Under the pieces are notes generated by a model, which worked only from the letters and a program-made list of their open reading frames with translations, had not been told where the DNA came from and searched no databases. DNA of 64,000 nucleotides, taken from assembly GCF_037969875.1 (NCBI RefSeq), contig NZ_CP150218.1, forward strand, positions 4,402,001 to 4,466,000, given 5' to 3'. Each line of letters begins with the position of its first letter. The first letter of the stretch is position 1. Both the position numbers and the translations under genes were made by a program. Below, piece by piece: positions 41,152 to 49,270 of the stretch. The stretch is from Paenibacillus sp. FSL R7-0337 (GTDB lineage Bacteria; Bacillota; Bacilli; Paenibacillales; Paenibacillaceae).

Positions 41152-41180
41152 AGGATAGAGGATTGGTGCAGTACTAGTGA

Positions 41181-41206
41181 AGACACCCTTAGGGGTGTCT
41201 TTTTTA
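41181..41206 (+). terminator. Terminator after the flavoprotein pair
   Basis: AGACACCC (41181-41188), loop TTAG, GGGTGTCT (41193-41200), then a T-run. The hairpin resembles those after the tmRNA fragments but no ssrA sequence precedes it. The 240 bases from here to the next gene hold nothing I recognise. Confidence 0.88.
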
Positions 41207-41450
41207 TTTCTCTTTGGGGTTATAAATTCCGGGAAAAGGATTAACAATTACTCCCTATTGATCCGATAAGTAAATAGATACATATTTTAACTTTGAAATT
41301 GAATTGTGGGATAAATCCCAGAATATCTTGTCATCTTGTTTTTATGAACCTTATAGAAGCAGTGTGACAAGCGGTTTATTTCATTATGTTGAAAACTTTA
41401 ACTTATGGTAGTGCATGTAGTATCAAATAAACTGTAGGGGGATTTTCAGA

Positions 41451-42419
41451 ATGAAGTTAGTTAAAATGAGGAAGTCTGTGTTTGTTTCATCTATTGTAGT
41501 TTCAAGTCTACTATTTGGCACAGTAGGGGTGTTTGCAGGAAATGGTGTTGAAGCAATTAAGGCAAAATTGAACCATGATATCAAGTTTGTCCTTAACGGT
41601 TCCAAATGGACTCCAAAAGATCAATCGGGTAATAATTTATCTGCTTTAGTATATAATGGTTCTACATATGTGCCCTTAAGATCTGTTTCAGAGGCGCTTG
41701 GAGCGGATGTTAATTTTGATGCGCCCTCTTTAACGATTTCCATTGATGGTTCAGGTGATAGTGGTATTCCTTATAAGGATGCCAGCACAGCATCGACCCC
41801 CCAAGAACCCGTTAAGCAAACTGTTAACCCGCCTGCGACAAATACGCCACCTCCAGTAGCAACGACGACGACAGCATCAGCTAATGGTGGTAAAACCCTT
41901 AGCTCTGCAATTCCAATAGGCAAGTCGGTTACATTTAATGATCCCTATAGTTATGATGGTCTGTCGTATACAGGAAACTATACTATCTCCGTAAGCTCAG
42001 TAAAGTCAATCACAAGAAGTGAAATTGCAAGTCTTGGTTTCAGAGAACCAGAAGCCAATGCTTTGATTGAGTATAAATTGGCTAAGGTAAAGTTCGTTTT
42101 GAATAACGGAAAGGCTATCTCTGATGATAACAACGAAGGCCTTTATGTTGCTGTTCATTTGGTACCACAACTGTGGGGTTCTAAAACTTCAGACGGAAAC
42201 AGTATCGTCGGTGTGAAAAATTCCGGTTTCACTGGCTCGTTGGATGATGCTATTAGTGACGCAACTAATTCGAAAAAGCTTAAGCCGGGTGAAAGTTACA
42301 GCTACGCTGCAGAAGGTCTTGTAATCGTACCTGTATATAAGGGAGTAGCGAACTATCTGACCGTCCAGCTCAGAGACAATAGCGATTATGAAAATTCATT
42401 CTTCTACTTCAACCTTTAG
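41451..42419 (+). CDS. Secreted stalk-domain protein
   Basis: 322 residues. Signal peptide about 1-30 (V-S-S-L-L-F-G-T-V-G-V-F-A-G). The stalk (copper amine oxidase N-like) domain spans about 40-102 with Y-V-P-L-R-S-V-S-E-A-L-G-A-D-V. A Pro/Thr linker (about 110-150) leads to a C-terminal beta-rich domain of about 170 residues that I do not recognise (it begins near S-A-I-P-I-G-K-S-V-T-F). Stalk domains are thought to attach exported proteins to the Paenibacillus wall. GGGGGAT precedes the ATG. The gene is monocistronic. Confidence 0.82.
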   Translation: MKLVKMRKSVFVSSIVVSSLLFGTVGVFAGNGVEAIKAKLNHDIKFVLNGSKWTPKDQSGNNLSALVYNGSTYVPLRSVSEALGADVNFDAPSLTISIDGSGDSGIPYKDASTASTPQEPVKQTVNPPATNTPPPVATTTTASANGGKTLSSAIPIGKSVTFNDPYSYDGLSYTGNYTISVSSVKSITRSEIASLGFREPEANALIEYKLAKVKFVLNNGKAISDDNNEGLYVAVHLVPQLWGSKTSDGNSIVGVKNSGFTGSLDDAISDATNSKKLKPGESYSYAAEGLVIVPVYKGVANYLTVQLRDNSDYENSFFYFNL

Positions 42420-42466
42420 TCATCAAGAGGCCTAAGTAATCAAATATGATTTTCGTTAGCTACGAG

Positions 42467-42511
42467 GGGTATCTCTAAAGCCAAATTATGGCTTAGAGGT
42501 ACCCTTTGTTT
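42467..42511 (+). terminator. Terminator after the stalk-domain gene
   Basis: GGGTATCTCTAAAGCC (42467-42482) pairs with GGCTTAGAGGTACCC (42490-42504) with one bulge, followed by TTTGTTT. Confidence 0.85.
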
Positions 42512-42660
42512 CTTGAATGTGAGAAATGAAGAGAGGATCAAATGGTTTGATAACGAAATGTTCGGTCGATTCTGGGAACAATGCAGACAAGAGGGTTTGA
42601 CGGGGCTGTTCCGTAACAGTCATAATTGTTCTTGTCTTTACGAAAAGGGGGTGTCACCAA

Positions 42661-43659
42661 TTGCCGATAGGATCTAAGAACTTGTCCACTAAACAAAGGT
42701 TTGTAGAAGCGCTTATGAATGAATCACTTGTGGATCTGCAGTCCATCCCGAAAAGCGATTTGCATAACCACGCCGGACGCGGAGGGACCATTCGATATAT
42801 TAGCGAGTGGGCGCATGTTAACATAGAGCCGCCGGCGGAACCGTTCCGATCGTTGAACGACATGCAGCAATGGTTTGTTGAATCTGTGAAACGGCATTGC
42901 CCTGGTATTCAAGGTTATTTGAAACGGATTGAAGCTTCCTTTGCGCAGGCGGCTGACGACCATATTGAGAGATTGGCATTAAGCTTTGGAGTGGATGAGG
43001 TGGATACCTTGGGAGGAATGGAGCCATTTATGCGGATCATGAATGAATATCATCGCCGGTTTGCTCCTGCAACACAGTTTCTCCCGGAGCTGGCTTTGGA
43101 CCGTGCCTGCAATGTAGATGAAGTGTATAACCGGTTAGATGAAATATTGGCTTACCGCTGGTTTCGCTCCATCGATATTTGTTGCGATGAATTTGCTCAG
43201 CCAATCACATCTTTTAAGTCCATTTACCAAGCTGCGAATACGGCGGGGCTGGCGCTCAAGGCTCATGTGGGGGAGTTCGGAACCGCAGATGATGTTATGG
43301 AAGCTGTTGAGGAGCTCGGGCTTCATGAGGTTCACCATGGAATTGCAGCCGTCCGCTCGCCTCAAATTATGAGCTGGCTTTCTGCTCACCATATTCAACT
43401 GAATGTCTGTCCTACTAGTAATATTATGCTTGGCGTAGCGGAGAACTACGCCAGCCATCCTATTCGGAAGCTTTATGATTGTGGAGTACCTGTGACGATT
43501 AATACCGATGATTTGCTGATTTTTAATCAAAGCGTTTCTCAAGAATACATGAATCTGTATCAAGCGGGATTAATGACAACAGAAGAGCTGAACGAGATCC
43601 GTATGAGAGGACTTGGGGTATCCAAATGGAAGGAATCAGTTAATGATGAGTATGGATAA
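42661..43659 (+). CDS. Adenosine deaminase-family metal hydrolase
   Basis: 332 residues from TTG 42661 with GGGGGTG upstream. The zinc and active-site motifs of adenosine/AMP deaminases are all present: H-N-H-A-G (about 35-39), K-A-H-V-G-E (about 200-205), H-H-G-I (about 226-229) and N-T-D-D (about 280-283). The length matches bacterial Add proteins, but the N-terminus and the region between motifs differ from classical enzymes, so the true substrate may be adenosine, another purine nucleoside or a modified base. No purine operon or purine riboswitch consensus is visible nearby. Confidence 0.85.
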   Translation: MPIGSKNLSTKQRFVEALMNESLVDLQSIPKSDLHNHAGRGGTIRYISEWAHVNIEPPAEPFRSLNDMQQWFVESVKRHCPGIQGYLKRIEASFAQAADDHIERLALSFGVDEVDTLGGMEPFMRIMNEYHRRFAPATQFLPELALDRACNVDEVYNRLDEILAYRWFRSIDICCDEFAQPITSFKSIYQAANTAGLALKAHVGEFGTADDVMEAVEELGLHEVHHGIAAVRSPQIMSWLSAHHIQLNVCPTSNIMLGVAENYASHPIRKLYDCGVPVTINTDDLLIFNQSVSQEYMNLYQAGLMTTEELNEIRMRGLGVSKWKESVNDEYG

Positions 43660-43815
43660 AAAGTAAGTCAGGTTAAATTGTATCTGTAGTCCAGTGAATT
43701 ATTTAATCATAAGGATTGTGATGTAATTTTACAAAATAAATTCAAAATCCGAGTGGATGGTAAAAGGATACTTGAAGATGGTCTTTTCCATATCATTTTG
43801 CTAAAATGTACATAT

Positions 43816-43848
43816 GTTATAACTTTTATTACTGTTAAAAGTTATAAC
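43816..43848. promoter_or_regulatory. Inverted repeat before the toxin-antitoxin operon
   Basis: GTTATAACTTTT (43816-43827) and AAAAGTTATAAC (43837-43848) form a perfect 12-bp inverted repeat. Each arm contains the self-palindrome GTTATAAC. It lies 44 bases before the antitoxin ATG, a natural place for autoregulation by the antitoxin. Confidence 0.6.
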
Positions 43849-43891
43849 TTGAAGCGGGAAGATCATACTATAAGAAGAAGGAAGAAATAAA

Positions 43892-44185
43892 ATGAATGGC
43901 GTGATCAAAGTGACAAAGGATCAAACGAAGGTGATCCGTTATTCCCGAAAGATTGGGCGAATGGGGAATAGCTTGGGCGTGAGCTTGCCAAAAGCTCTTG
44001 CGGAAAAGTTGAATATCTCGCAGGGAGATGAAATCGAGTTTATTGAAAATGAACGTGGAGAAGTGGTGTTGAGAAAAAGCCGGGCAGCTCTGTTGCCTGA
44101 ACAGGTTCGGCCTGAGGTCTTGGAGGCTTTCTTCGATGTGTTCGAAGAGGATCTGGGCATTCTTGAAGATCTAAGGGATCGTTAA
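43892..44185 (+). CDS. SpoVT/AbrB-fold antitoxin
   Basis: 97 residues. The first 60 contain R-K-I-G-R-M-G-N-S-L-G-V-S-L-P-K-A-L-A-E-K-L-N-I-S-Q-G-D-E-I-E-F-I, the swapped-hairpin AbrB/MazE DNA-binding fold. The acidic C-terminal tail (F-F-D-V-F-E-E-D-L-G-I-L-E-D-L) is the likely toxin-binding part. It ends 1 base before the Doc toxin start, so the two are coupled. A perfect inverted repeat upstream is a likely autoregulatory operator. Doc usually pairs with Phd; the AbrB-type partner here is a less common combination. Confidence 0.88.
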   Translation: MNGVIKVTKDQTKVIRYSRKIGRMGNSLGVSLPKALAEKLNISQGDEIEFIENERGEVVLRKSRAALLPEQVRPEVLEAFFDVFEEDLGILEDLRDR

Positions 44186-44186
44186 T

Positions 44187-44579
44187 ATGACTATCTTTCT
44201 TAGCAGAGAAGAGGTTATTACAGCACACCATTTCATGATGAAAAGAATGAATGACGCAGATCAAGCAGGAGTGAAGGAACACGGCCTGCTGGAATCTGCG
44301 GTACATAGACCGCAACAAAGTATTTTTGGCGAGGATGCTTATCCCTCTATATTTGATAAGGCAGCCGCCTTGCTCGAATCGCTGGTCAAAAACCATTGTT
44401 TCCATAATGGCAATAAACGTACGGCTTATCTGGTTACGAAATCATTTTTGATTCTGAATGGGTACCATCTAAAAATGCAGCGGGAGTTTGCAGTAGAGTT
44501 TGTTGTAGACATTGCCAAAGGTGTGCATTCATTAGAAATGATCTCTTATATATTGACGAAATATACTGAGGAAAAATAA
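44187..44579 (+). CDS. doc: Doc/Fic-fold toxin (death on curing)
   Basis: 130 residues with the Fic-like active site H-C-F-H-N-G-N-K-R-T-A (about 70-80), the HxFx(D/N)GNKR form of Doc proteins. Doc toxins phosphorylate elongation factor Tu and stop translation. All signature residues are present, so the toxin should be active. The N-terminal L-L-E-S-A-V-H-R-P-Q helix and the C-terminal helix match the family length of about 125-130. It directly follows the AbrB-type antitoxin. Confidence 0.9.
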   Translation: MTIFLSREEVITAHHFMMKRMNDADQAGVKEHGLLESAVHRPQQSIFGEDAYPSIFDKAAALLESLVKNHCFHNGNKRTAYLVTKSFLILNGYHLKMQREFAVEFVVDIAKGVHSLEMISYILTKYTEEK

Positions 44580-44620
44580 AGGTAAGGTGTCCCCCTTACA
44601 AGTCAAGGAGGCCTTATGAT

Positions 44621-44974
44621 ATGAGCAGAGCAGCAAAGCAGCCGCTGAACGAGGGCCCTAAGATCCGCAAAGAAAAAATAATTGCTTCAAAGATGATTCA
44701 TATCTATTGCAAAAGAAAACATCATGGGCAGGAGCTCTGTGAGGAATGCCGGAATTTAAATGAGTATGTTATGACAAGACTCTCCTGCTGCAAATTCGGT
44801 GAAGAGAAAACCGCGTGTGCCAAGTGTCCGATTCATTGTTATACACCCGTCTACCGCACAAAAATAAAGGGAGTTATGCGTTTCTCAGGACCATGGATGC
44901 TGCTGTATCATCCGTTAGAATCCATAAGGCATATCCCCATGCCGGAGAAGTTGAGAAAAACATGGTCACGATAG
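44621..44974 (+). CDS. YgbA-like, nitrous oxide-stimulated promoter family protein
   Basis: 117 residues rich in ordered cysteines: Y-C-K-R-K-H-H, L-C-E-E-C-R-N-L, S-C-C-K-F-G, A-C-A-K-C-P-I-H-C-Y (four clusters between about 32 and 75), then V-M-R-F-S-G-P-W-M-L-L-Y-H-P. This matches the family named for nitrous-oxide-stimulated promoters (YgbA in enterics, NO-responsive). The cysteines probably bind metal. The molecular role is unclear. CAAGGAGG precedes the ATG at a slightly long spacing. It stands alone. Confidence 0.85.
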   Translation: MSRAAKQPLNEGPKIRKEKIIASKMIHIYCKRKHHGQELCEECRNLNEYVMTRLSCCKFGEEKTACAKCPIHCYTPVYRTKIKGVMRFSGPWMLLYHPLESIRHIPMPEKLRKTWSR

Positions 44975-44996
44975 CCGGACGCCTACTCCAGTTAAA

Positions 44997-45032
44997 ACAG
45001 CCAAGGAACAGGATGGCCTGCGCCTTGGCTGT
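44997..45032. terminator. Bidirectional terminator between convergent genes
   Basis: ACAGCCAAGG (44997-45006) and CCTTGGCTGT (45023-45032) form a perfect 10-bp stem between the YgbA-like gene and the minus-strand acetyltransferase. Confidence 0.7.
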
Positions 45033-45038
45033 CTATGG

Positions 45039-45581
45039 TTACCTATTCCCCTGCTCCAGCCATTCCCGCTTCAGGATAGCGAATTGCTGGGTATTCTCAT
45101 ACTTCGGCGTTCCGTCTTCGTTCGTGGTGAAGGAGATGAATTCGAGGAAGCAGCCTTCCCGGCGCATGCCCAGCTTCTCGACCAGCTTCTGCGATCTGGA
45201 GTTATCGTCCTCGACATAGGCGTAGATGCGTCTGGCTTCCTGCTCCAGGAAAAGGTAGCGCAGCAGCGTACGGGCGCTTTCGCTGGCATAGCCGGCGCCT
45301 TCGTAGGCCGGGTTGAAGTGCCAGCCTACGCTGTAGGTATCCGGCTCCTCTTTCATGCAGAACAGATCGCCAATGATGGCACCGGTCTCCTTCAGAGTGA
45401 CGGCCAGATGGGAGTCGTCCTGACTCCGTTCGCTGGCGGAAGCGATGGCTTCTTCTAACGTAGAGAGACGTTCGCTCAGGAAACAGTTCACCCGGGGGTT
45501 CGCCAAGTACTCCAGCATCCCTGATGCATCTGCCTCCCGGAAGTTTCTAATGATTAATCGGTCGGTACTGATCTCTTGCAT
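45039..45581 (-). CDS. GNAT-family N-acetyltransferase (RimJ/RimL type)
   Basis: 180 residues beginning T-D-R-L-I-I-R-N-F-R-E-A-D-A, the usual opening of RimJ/RimL-like enzymes. The acetyl-CoA region is Y-E-G-A-G-Y-A-S-E-S-A-R-T-L-L (about 94-108), followed by N-S-R-S-Q-K-L-V-E-K-L-G-M-R-R-E-G (about 126-142). Enzymes of this group acetylate protein N-termini or small amines; the target cannot be named. It lies 12 bases downstream of the histidine kinase gene, so it may be the third gene of that operon. Confidence 0.88.
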   Translation of the reverse strand: MQEISTDRLIIRNFREADASGMLEYLANPRVNCFLSERLSTLEEAIASASERSQDDSHLAVTLKETGAIIGDLFCMKEEPDTYSVGWHFNPAYEGAGYASESARTLLRYLFLEQEARRIYAYVEDDNSRSQKLVEKLGMRREGCFLEFISFTTNEDGTPKYENTQQFAILKREWLEQGNR

Positions 45582-45593
45582 GATGGTTCCTCC

Positions 45594-46928
45594 TTAAGGT
45601 TGGGGTTGCGCGGTATCTACCGGCAAGCGGATGTGGACGGAATACCTGCTGCCAGTGCTTGTGAACGTAATTTCGCCCTTATGCTGGCTGATGATTTTGT
45701 GGCAGGTCTTGAGGCCGATCCCGGTGCTATGGACCTCATGGTCCTCCGTTTTTATAACATTCGTGATATCCATCAACAGCCAGCGGTCTTCAATCCTATA
45801 CGCAATAGTGACGGGCGCAGATGTATCGGCATACTTCGTGATGTTGGAGAAAAGATTATCGAATACCCGCCTGAAGGAGATCAGGTGAAGATCCACGCGG
45901 AAAGGGACAGGGGATGGCTCCCATGCTACCTGGAAGCCGTGATTCTCCAGCAGCATCGAATGCTCATCGATTAACTGATCCATCAGCTGAATCCCATCGT
46001 AAGACTCGAACTCCAGGTCATTCTCCTCTGTGTTATACACGGTGAAGTACTCGAATAGCTTGTCGGACAGATGCTTAATCTGATAGGCTTTTTCCCTGCT
46101 GTTATGAATGTACTTCGCTAATGCTTCCTGATCCTGATATTTCTTGTATTCGATGATGTCCAGGTAGCCGACCAATGCGGTCAGCGGTGTCCGCAGATCG
46201 TGGGACATAGCGGTGACCAGCTCGCTGTTGGCTACTCTGGCCCGCTCCTCGCTCTCCAGACGCTCGATGAATGACTTCCTCATCTCATTGATGCTCTGGG
46301 CCAGCGACGACAGCTCATCCTTCCCCTTGAGAGTAATCGGATAGTCCAGATTCCCGCCCTCCAGAATTTTAATCTCCTTCTCCAGCACGCCAATATAAGA
46401 GGTCTTCTTGTTGATGAAGAACAGAACCAGGACGATGAAGAATATGAACGACAGAATCACACCGAGAATCGTAATGAGGTTGTAGTACTTGTATTCAAAA
46501 AAATATTCCATATAGACCTGAGCAGTCGTATCCGCAAAGGTAACCGTGGAATACTGGGATTTGCTGAAAATGTTAGGGTCCGGCAGAAATCTCGTATTCT
46601 CGGTCTTGATGGTGTACCCGTCCGTAGAGTAGAGAAATTGGTTGTCCTTATAGAGATAGAGGTTCACGTACTTGGCGTCTCGGACCCATTCCGCGATCTT
46701 CGCGTCATCCTTAAGCGAAAGATGTTGCCCGGAGATATATGCTTGAAGTGCCGGAAGGGCTTGCTCTTCTTGCTTGTGAATGAACGAGCTTCTGGTCCGG
46801 TAATGCTCCAGCAGATCTTCGCCTGTGGACTGCAGCAGCAGGAATAACCCTGCAGAAGCGACGAACGAACCGATCAGGCACAGGATTAATTTCAGTTTCA
46901 GCCTGCTCAACCGTAGCTTATGATTCAA
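45594..46928 (-). CDS. Sensor histidine kinase with HAMP domain
   Basis: 444 residues. Two membrane helices (about 13-32 and 155-180) bracket an outside domain of about 120 residues. HAMP follows (about 180-230, E-I-K-I-L-E-G-G-N-L-D-Y-P-I), then HisKA with M-S-H-D-L-R-T-P-L-T-A-L (phosphoacceptor His near 242) and the ATP-binding part R-V-F-D-N-L-F-S-N-I-T-K-Y-A and G-I-G-L-K-T-C. All catalytic boxes are present. The start overlaps the response-regulator stop by 11 bases, so they are co-translated partners. Envelope or antibiotic sensing is plausible. Confidence 0.94.
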   Translation of the reverse strand: MNHKLRLSRLKLKLILCLIGSFVASAGLFLLLQSTGEDLLEHYRTRSSFIHKQEEQALPALQAYISGQHLSLKDDAKIAEWVRDAKYVNLYLYKDNQFLYSTDGYTIKTENTRFLPDPNIFSKSQYSTVTFADTTAQVYMEYFFEYKYYNLITILGVILSFIFFIVLVLFFINKKTSYIGVLEKEIKILEGGNLDYPITLKGKDELSSLAQSINEMRKSFIERLESEERARVANSELVTAMSHDLRTPLTALVGYLDIIEYKKYQDQEALAKYIHNSREKAYQIKHLSDKLFEYFTVYNTEENDLEFESYDGIQLMDQLIDEHSMLLENHGFQVAWEPSPVPFRVDLHLISFRRVFDNLFSNITKYADTSAPVTIAYRIEDRWLLMDITNVIKTEDHEVHSTGIGLKTCHKIISQHKGEITFTSTGSRYSVHIRLPVDTAQPQP

Positions 46929-47625
46929 TCCGGTACCCCTTTCCCCAGACGGTTCGGATGAACTTGGGATTCTGCGGGTCCTTCTCCAGCTTCATCCGCA
47001 GATTGCGGATATGAACCATCACCGTATTGTTACAGCTGTAGAAGTAAGGCTCGCCCCACACACTCTCATACAGATTCTGCGCCGAGAAAATCTTATTGCG
47101 GTTGCCGGCCATCAGCGCCAGCAGCTTGTACTCAATTTCGGTCAGGGTCAGCTCCTTCTCATTCATCCTTACCTCGTTAACAGCAGGATTAATGCTTAGT
47201 CCGTTGAAGGTAATCACATCTGAGGGGGCGGAGGTATCCTCCTTGCCTTTGTATACATAATACCGCCTAAGTAAGGCCTTCACCCGGGACACCAATTCGG
47301 TGTAGGAAAAGGGCTTGGACAGGTAATCGTCACTTCCGGCCGAGAAGGCGAGAGTTTTGTCAGAGTCTTGAGTCTTAGCTGTCAGGAACAAGATAGGCGC
47401 ACTGGTCATCTCACGAATCTCCACGCAGGCCTTAATTCCCGACTTCCGGGGCATCATCATGTCCAGAATGATCAGGTCGATGGTATCGTCAACTTTGTTC
47501 ACGGCATCTTCACCGTCAACAGCCTCAATGACAAGGTACTGCTCACTCTCCAGCAGCACCCGGACAATCTCCCGGATCTCGTGGTTGTCATCCGCTATAA
47601 GTATGGTCTTCGCAGGATTCATCAT
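46918..47625 (-). CDS. OmpR-family response regulator
   Basis: 235 residues. The receiver domain has D-D-N-H (acidic pocket), L-I-I-L-D-M-M-M-P (phosphoacceptor Asp near 53), T-A-K-T (about 82) and the lysine in S-K-P-F. The C-terminal winged helix (about 135-232) reads L-T-L-T-E-I-E-Y-K-L-L-A and V-M-V-H-I-R-N-L-R-M-K-L-E with the final V-W-G-K-G-Y-R. It is the first gene of its operon. It is divergent from the VTT-protein gene, and the shared gap holds tandem 10-bp repeats suited to an OmpR-type dimer, so it probably controls both directions. Confidence 0.95.
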   Translation of the reverse strand: MMNPAKTILIADDNHEIREIVRVLLESEQYLVIEAVDGEDAVNKVDDTIDLIILDMMMPRKSGIKACVEIREMTSAPILFLTAKTQDSDKTLAFSAGSDDYLSKPFSYTELVSRVKALLRRYYVYKGKEDTSAPSDVITFNGLSINPAVNEVRMNEKELTLTEIEYKLLALMAGNRNKIFSAQNLYESVWGEPYFYSCNNTVMVHIRNLRMKLEKDPQNPKFIRTVWGKGYRIES

Positions 47626-47710
47626 TCTTCCATCCCTCTCCTTTCCCGGGTGCTCGTCGTGCTTACATTATAGATTGTCCATTGCGTTTAAACCACCGGA
47701 TGACAGGCGA

Positions 47711-47755
47711 CTTAAGAATTCTTAAGGAATTCCATGCCCGGATCTTAAGAATATT
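47711..47755. promoter_or_regulatory. Tandem direct repeats, candidate response-regulator binding sites
   Basis: CTTAAGAATT and CTTAAGGAAT follow each other with a 10-bp period (47711-47730), and CTTAAGAATATTTACC recurs from 47743. Two half-sites one helical turn apart are the usual target of OmpR-type regulators. They lie between the regulator gene and the divergent VTT gene. Confidence 0.5.
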
Positions 47756-47801
47756 TACCTAAGCTGGTACTATCATAAGCCAGTGAAGAGAGGGATTCGA
47801 A

Positions 47802-48506
47802 ATGGATTGGTTATTACAAAATAAACGGGTCAGCAAAGTTCTCCTCGCTTGCGTAGGCCTTGTGATCATGATCGTATTCATCAAATACCTGCCGGAGCTT
47901 CTGCGCCTGACGATGTCGCTGGATGCCTTCCGGGACTATATCCTTTCTACAGGAAAGCTAGGGCCGGTTATGCTGGTTCTCTTCCAGATTCTCCAGACGG
48001 TGATCGCTCCCATACCGGGAGAGGTCGTTCAAATTGCCGGGGGATACATCTATGGGACGATGCTGGGGGCGGTTTACGTGACTGGTGGGATGATGCTGGG
48101 GGCGATGATTGCCTTCTACTTCACCAGATTCCTGGGCGGGTCTTTCATTGAAAGCTTGCTTCAGAGGGATAAGTTCAAGTGGATGCGGGGGATGATGGAT
48201 AATAAGAAATTCTCAATCTTCCTGTTCATTGTTTTCATTATTCCCGGATTCCCCAAGGATATGTTCATCTATGCTGCGGGATTGACGACGATGAAGCCCC
48301 TAAGATTCTTTATGATCCTGCTCATTGCCAGATTCCCGTGGCTGCTGGCCTCCGTGAGCGTTGGGGCAAATATCTACGATAAGAATTATGGACCCACCAT
48401 CGTCATATCCGCTATCTCAGTCCTAGCTTTTATCTTGGGATTAATCTATAAGGACAAGCTGATTGACAAGTTATCTTCCTTCAAAGGCGGCAAAAGCGAG
48501 TCGTAG
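47802..48506 (+). CDS. VTT/TVP38 (TMEM64, DedA-like) membrane protein
   Basis: 234 residues with five or six membrane helices. The family signature P-I-P-G-E-V-V-Q-I-A-G-G-Y-I-Y-G (about 66-81) and G-A-M-I-A-F-Y-F-T-R-F-L-G-G (about 97-110) form the re-entrant loops. F-I-I-P-G-F-P-K-D (about 146-154) is the second half-site. Members act in lipid scrambling or transport across the membrane. It is divergent from the two-component genes with shared direct repeats in the gap, so it is a probable target. A DUF948 gene follows. Confidence 0.92.
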   Translation: MDWLLQNKRVSKVLLACVGLVIMIVFIKYLPELLRLTMSLDAFRDYILSTGKLGPVMLVLFQILQTVIAPIPGEVVQIAGGYIYGTMLGAVYVTGGMMLGAMIAFYFTRFLGGSFIESLLQRDKFKWMRGMMDNKKFSIFLFIVFIIPGFPKDMFIYAAGLTTMKPLRFFMILLIARFPWLLASVSVGANIYDKNYGPTIVISAISVLAFILGLIYKDKLIDKLSSFKGGKSES

Positions 48507-48570
48507 CCTCAACATCTAGGAATGATGTCTGTAACTTGGACATAGAGTGGAACTACAGGAGGCGTTGCAT

Positions 48571-48960
48571 ATGGTTATCCAACTTAGTGTTGCTTTGGCT
48601 GCGGTTGCTTTTGTCTGTCTGGTTGCATTTGTCATCCTTACGCTGCGCAAGGGAATGACCACGCTCGGGGAGACCAACAAGACGCTGGGCGAGGTGAGAA
48701 ATGCCATCCATGGATTGACGGGAGAGGCGACTCAGCTCATTCACACGGCGAATCAGGTCACCCGGGATGTGAAGGGGAAGATCAAGACCATCGATCCGAT
48801 CTTTGAATCGGCGCACAATGTGGGCGAAGTTATTCAGACGGTGACCGAGACCTTTAAGAAGAACGCTACCGACATCGGCCAGAACCTGAGCCAAGAGCCT
48901 GAGAAGCCAGCGGTCAAAAGCAAAAGCGGCCAGATCCGCGTTAATACGAAGTTTCAGTGA
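48571..48960 (+). CDS. DUF948-type membrane-anchored protein
   Basis: 129 residues from ATG 48571 with AGGAGG 8 bases upstream; an upstream in-frame GTG at 48547 would place that site inside the gene. One N-terminal membrane helix (about 5-26) is followed by a long charged helix with Leu/Ile spacing (T-L-G-E-T-N-K-T-L-G-E-V-R-N-A-I) as in DUF948 proteins, which resemble methyl-accepting or apolipophorin-like helices. Function is unknown; a general-stress link exists for related Bacillus proteins. It is likely co-transcribed with the VTT gene. Confidence 0.82.
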   Translation: MVIQLSVALAAVAFVCLVAFVILTLRKGMTTLGETNKTLGEVRNAIHGLTGEATQLIHTANQVTRDVKGKIKTIDPIFESAHNVGEVIQTVTETFKKNATDIGQNLSQEPEKPAVKSKSGQIRVNTKFQ

Positions 48961-48990
48961 TTTCAGCATCACCCATAGTAGCGACAATTC

Positions 48991-49017
48991 AAGGCACCCT
49001 GGGCGGGTGTCTTTTTG
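48991..49017 (+). terminator. Terminator after the DUF948 gene
   Basis: AAGGCACCC and GGGTGTCTTTTT (48991-48999 / 49006-49017) form a stem followed by a T-run, with one wobble pair. Confidence 0.72.
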
Positions 49018-49218
49018 CATGCAGGTATCATTTCGCTGCAAAATAATCATTTTCTCATAATAGTGCATAATTGCAGGCGATATGAGCAAATGATTGTTTC
49101 GACACTAATTCGGCTTCTGCTATGCTCGGGATATCCGCGAGGCTCAAGATTCATAGGTCCTTCAAGGATATAGATCAGCAGGTAAAGAGGGGGTGAAAAG
49201 AGAAGCAACGTCAAAAAT

Positions 49219-49232
49219 TGCAAGCGGTTACA
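49219..49232. promoter_or_regulatory. CcpA cre site candidate before the pectate lyase
   Basis: TGCAAGCGGTTACA agrees with the cre consensus at the conserved positions (TG, AA-CG, T-CA). It lies 38 bases before the ATG, so catabolite repression of the lyase is predicted. Confidence 0.65.
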
Positions 49233-49270
49233 TGTAATTCTGCAACATATAAATCCGGGGAGGCAAATGA

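Noticed and set aside
42540..42660. Purine riboswitch before the adenosine deaminase-like gene
   Set aside because: The leader can form a hairpin (ACAAGA/TCTTGT) but none of the conserved purine-aptamer core is visible.
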